Shown piece by piece: positions 61,848 through 64,000 of a DNA stretch of 64,000 nt. Within the stretch, counting starts at the first letter, position 1, and the number at the start of each line of letters is the position of its first letter. Origin of the DNA: Gracilimonas sp040904925. Lineage in GTDB: Bacteria > Bacteroidota > Rhodothermia > Balneolales > Balneolaceae. Position numbers and translations under genes: made by a program. The DNA lies in contig JBBDSP010000025.1 in the NCBI GenBank assembly GCA_040904925.1, positions 1-64,000 on the forward strand, in the 5' to 3' direction. Below the pieces are notes generated by a model that saw only the letters and a program-made list of their open reading frames with translations, was not told where the DNA came from and searched no databases.

Positions 61848-62902
61848 ATATACACCCGTTTTACTTTTGGGGAGATCGCCGTCGTAATTTCATACGGGAT
61901 CGTGCCCATTTTTTTTGCCCATTCTTTAGCAGATAATTCTTCATTTCTTAGAATAGTTACGCTTTGCCCGGGCTGGAACACTTTATCCTTTAAGTACACA
62001 GTAAAATAATCCATGCTTATGGTACCAACCTGAGGAAAAAGTTCTCCTGAGATCTCCACATCAAAGCTATTTGTCAAATTACGGAAGATACCGTCTGAAT
62101 AGCCAACAGGAACCACGCCTAACCATCCGTCTTTCGGGGTAGTCCAGCGGCTTCCATATCCCACCATATCTCCTTTTTTCAGCTTTTTAACCTGTACCAA
62201 TTCTGATTTCCATTCCACCACAGGTTCCAGATCCGGGATCTCATCCTTACCCGGAGCATAACCATACAAACAGACACCGGGGCGAACGGCATCAAACAAA
62301 ACTCCCTGATCATGGTAATAAAAAATAGCTCCGCTGTTCGCAGTGTGCGTCATTAATTCCTCAGGGAACTGAGCTCTGATCATCTTAAAAGCTTTCAGCT
62401 GCTTAGCCACCCTGGGATGATCATCCTCATCAGAATTTGCGAAATGAGTGTAGATTCCGGTGTAATCCAGATCACATGCCTGCATTTTGATTAAAGCTTC
62501 AGAAACATCTTCCGGTAACATCCCCAAACGAAACATCCCGGTATCGAAGTGAAGGTGAGCTTTAGTACCGTTTTCAAGTCTTTCAAATACGGAAAGATCG
62601 GAAATACTGGCCGTGATATCGTGCTTAAGAAATAGCTTCTCCTCTCCTTTTGGTGGTATTTCAAAAACCAAGATCGGGTTGGTGATACCGTGTTTCCTGA
62701 GCCTTACTGCTTCATCCAGCTTCGCAGTGCAAAACCATTCCACTTTGTCTTTCAGATAATCAGCAACCGGTAACATGCCGTGCCCATAGGCTTCATCTTT
62801 CACCACAGCCATTCGCTGCACCGCCGACCCGATTCGGTTATTCACAGCTTTTAAATTATTCCCAATTTTTGAGAGATGGACATACAGAGTTGAACTCAAC
62901 AT
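61844..62902 (-). CDS. alr: Alanine racemase
   Basis: 352 residues. It provides D-alanine for peptidoglycan. The PLP lysine is in MAVVKDEAYGHG (near residue 35), where the usual KADAYGHG has DE in place of AD. The second catalytic residue, Tyr, is in MVGYGSRWTT. Other family blocks are HLHFDTGMFRLG, YTGIYTHFANSDEDD, RPGVCLYGYAP and the GTISMDYF segment. The length is slightly short but complete. The start is 4 bp after the stop of the FAD oxidoreductase gene, suggesting one transcript. Confidence 0.92.
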   Translation of the reverse strand: MLSSTLYVHLSKIGNNLKAVNNRIGSAVQRMAVVKDEAYGHGMLPVADYLKDKVEWFCTAKLDEAVRLRKHGITNPILVFEIPPKGEEKLFLKHDITASISDLSVFERLENGTKAHLHFDTGMFRLGMLPEDVSEALIKMQACDLDYTGIYTHFANSDEDDHPRVAKQLKAFKMIRAQFPEELMTHTANSGAIFYYHDQGVLFDAVRPGVCLYGYAPGKDEIPDLEPVVEWKSELVQVKKLKKGDMVGYGSRWTTPKDGWLGVVPVGYSDGIFRNLTNSFDVEISGELFPQVGTISMDYFTVYLKDKVFQPGQSVTILRNEELSAKEWAKKMGTIPYEITTAISPKVKRVYI

Positions 62903-62906
62903 TACC

Positions 62907-64000
62907 TCAGCTAAATGAAAAGATTCTTTTTTTATTTTTCTTCAGGATGACCTGCGCTGCATTGTAACCTGCAGCACCAAAAACTCCTCCACCCGGATGA
63001 CAAGAGGCGCTCGCCAAATATAGATTTTTAATAGGAGTTTCGTATTGGCTCATTTCAGGGATGGGCCGAAACATAAACATCTGATCAAAACTCATTTCAA
63101 CATGCATCACATTCCCACGTAAAAGTCCGTGTTTGCGTTCAATATCCAGCGGTGATTGAATGTACCAGTCAATGAGTTTGTCCTTCATATTCGGGGCATA
63201 ATCCGTTACCACATCATAGATCTTTTGAGCCTCGCGTTCTCGAATATCATCCCACTTCAAGCCGTTAGCCAGTTCATAGGGATGCCACTGTGCCCAGGAA
63301 AATAAGGTGTGTTTACCATCCTTAGCTACATCAGGATCTATTTTAGAGAACGTCATACAAAGAACAGCAGGTTTTTCCGGCGGAAGCTTTTTGGTGTAAT
63401 CACCGATCGCATTATTCATGTATTGTACGGATGGAGCAAGCAGTTGAATTCCATTGTGAATGTCAGGATCGCCGGGAGCAGCATTATACTCAGGAAGTTC
63501 TTCAACCGCACATCGTATCACCATTCCAAATCCGTTACCGACGTTGATGTTTTCCACCTTAGTAAACATCGAATCATCCAAATGTTCCCGCCCAACCATT
63601 TTCATCATGGTAGTTTGCACGTGGGCATTTGATACAATAGTCCTGGCTCTGAACTCTTCTCCTTCTTCCGTTTGAACTCCGATCGCCTTTCCGTTCTCGA
63701 TCAGTATTTTTTTTATGGGATGATCTGCCCGGACTTCTCCACCGTGAGCCTCGATCATATTCTTCATAGCCTGAGTGAGCATCCCGCTTCCTCCTTTGGG
63801 ATGCTTTGCCCCGCTTTCGTGCAACATCGACTGCCAGCCGGCAAAATCTCCCGTAGCAGAGTGATCCGGTAACGGACCTGATTGTGCCGCAAACCATAGA
63901 ATAGCCGCTTTCATATAGGGACTATCGAAAGCATCATCCACGACTTTTCCATAACTGGATAGTATTTTTTGAAGTCCCGATTGCTGCTCCCCTTTTTTGA
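62907..64000 (-). CDS. Phytoene-dehydrogenase-like FAD oxidoreductase (5' end outside the window)
   Basis: Partial: the frame stays open to the right edge of the window, so at least 364 residues are present and the N-terminal FAD-binding GxGxxG motif is missing. The visible part has HPKGGSGMLTQAMKNMIEAHGGEV, IVSNAHVQTTMMKMVG, and the FAD-contacting C-terminal LYLASASCHPGGGVFGAAGYNAAQVIL. It looks like the NAD(P)/FAD-dependent oxidoreductase group related to phytoene desaturase, retinol saturase and PYROXD2. The substrate is unknown. It is transcribed leftwards into alr. Confidence 0.88.
   Translation of the reverse strand, partial: KKGEQQSGLQKILSSYGKVVDDAFDSPYMKAAILWFAAQSGPLPDHSATGDFAGWQSMLHESGAKHPKGGSGMLTQAMKNMIEAHGGEVRADHPIKKILIENGKAIGVQTEEGEEFRARTIVSNAHVQTTMMKMVGREHLDDSMFTKVENINVGNGFGMVIRCAVEELPEYNAAPGDPDIHNGIQLLAPSVQYMNNAIGDYTKKLPPEKPAVLCMTFSKIDPDVAKDGKHTLFSWAQWHPYELANGLKWDDIREREAQKIYDVVTDYAPNMKDKLIDWYIQSPLDIERKHGLLRGNVMHVEMSFDQMFMFRPIPEMSQYETPIKNLYLASASCHPGGGVFGAAGYNAAQVILKKNKKRIFSFS

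Overview
The window comes from the chromosome of a Gram-negative bacterium of the Bacteroidota / Balneolota-Rhodothermota group. A Balneola or Gracilimonas relative is my best guess. The evidence is: two secreted proteins with a type IX secretion (T9SS) type A C-terminal sorting domain (NYPNPFNPTT start), a GWxTD-domain protein, a two-component kinase with a Reg_prop beta-propeller sensor, a bacillithiol deacetylase, DUF6588-like and other outer-membrane beta-barrels, moderately AT-rich DNA, and a few TTG-N19-TAnnTTTG promoter matches. No prophage, insertion sequence, CRISPR array, rRNA or tRNA was seen. The species assignment is inference.

Left part (1-12481, all minus strand): a response regulator and its large Reg_prop histidine kinase, then an accessory-looking surface region. 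This holds two very large T9SS cargo proteins and a small lipoprotein. The two cargo genes are unrelated over most of their length, yet they share a 239-bp identical 3' end (the sorting domain) and visibly homologous leaders of about 205 bp upstream of their start codons. This looks like a reusable secretion and expression cassette around different adhesin-like bodies.

12482-22451 (minus): three tandem secreted amidohydrolases, of which only the middle one keeps the metal-binding histidines. Next come an envelope operon (recO, an HtrA/DegP protease, an LPP20-like lipoprotein, a beta-barrel), a small membrane protein and an acyl-CoA carboxylase carboxyltransferase subunit.

22563-27469 (plus): a GWxTD protein, then pdxA, a methyltransferase, ftsE and queG, closely packed. 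27528-29733: a lipoprotein and an ECF sigma factor, divergent from a small beta-barrel. 29790-35028 (minus): a tightly overlapping operon tatA-gatA-SDR-M28 peptidase-prmA-ppx. 35181-39866 (plus): a DUF2795 protein, a BamA/TamA-like Omp85 protein, a cyclic-nucleotide-binding-fold protein and an rlmD/rumA-type 23S rRNA methyltransferase. A degenerate UbiA-like membrane protein, rsgA and a DUF6588-like barrel follow.

42999-50164 (minus): an export locus with two MacB/FtsX-type permeases, three small membrane genes resembling the E. coli yqjD/yqjE group, TolC, a periplasmic adaptor and an ABC ATPase. 50263-52319 (plus): bshB1 and a Cys/Met PLP enzyme, a plausible thiol-metabolism pair. 52331-58319 (minus): a GNAT/RimK-type ATP-grasp fusion of unknown product, an inositol-monophosphatase-like enzyme and a large AsmA-family protein. 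58611-61847 (plus): rpiB, glyA, tatC and an FKBP lipoprotein. 61844-64000 (minus): alanine racemase and a phytoene-dehydrogenase-like FAD oxidoreductase cut by the window edge.

Most of the window is ordinary housekeeping. The parts most worth a second look are the paired T9SS cassettes, the pseudo-enzyme amidohydrolases and the GNAT/ATP-grasp ligase. No complete new defence or mobile system was found.
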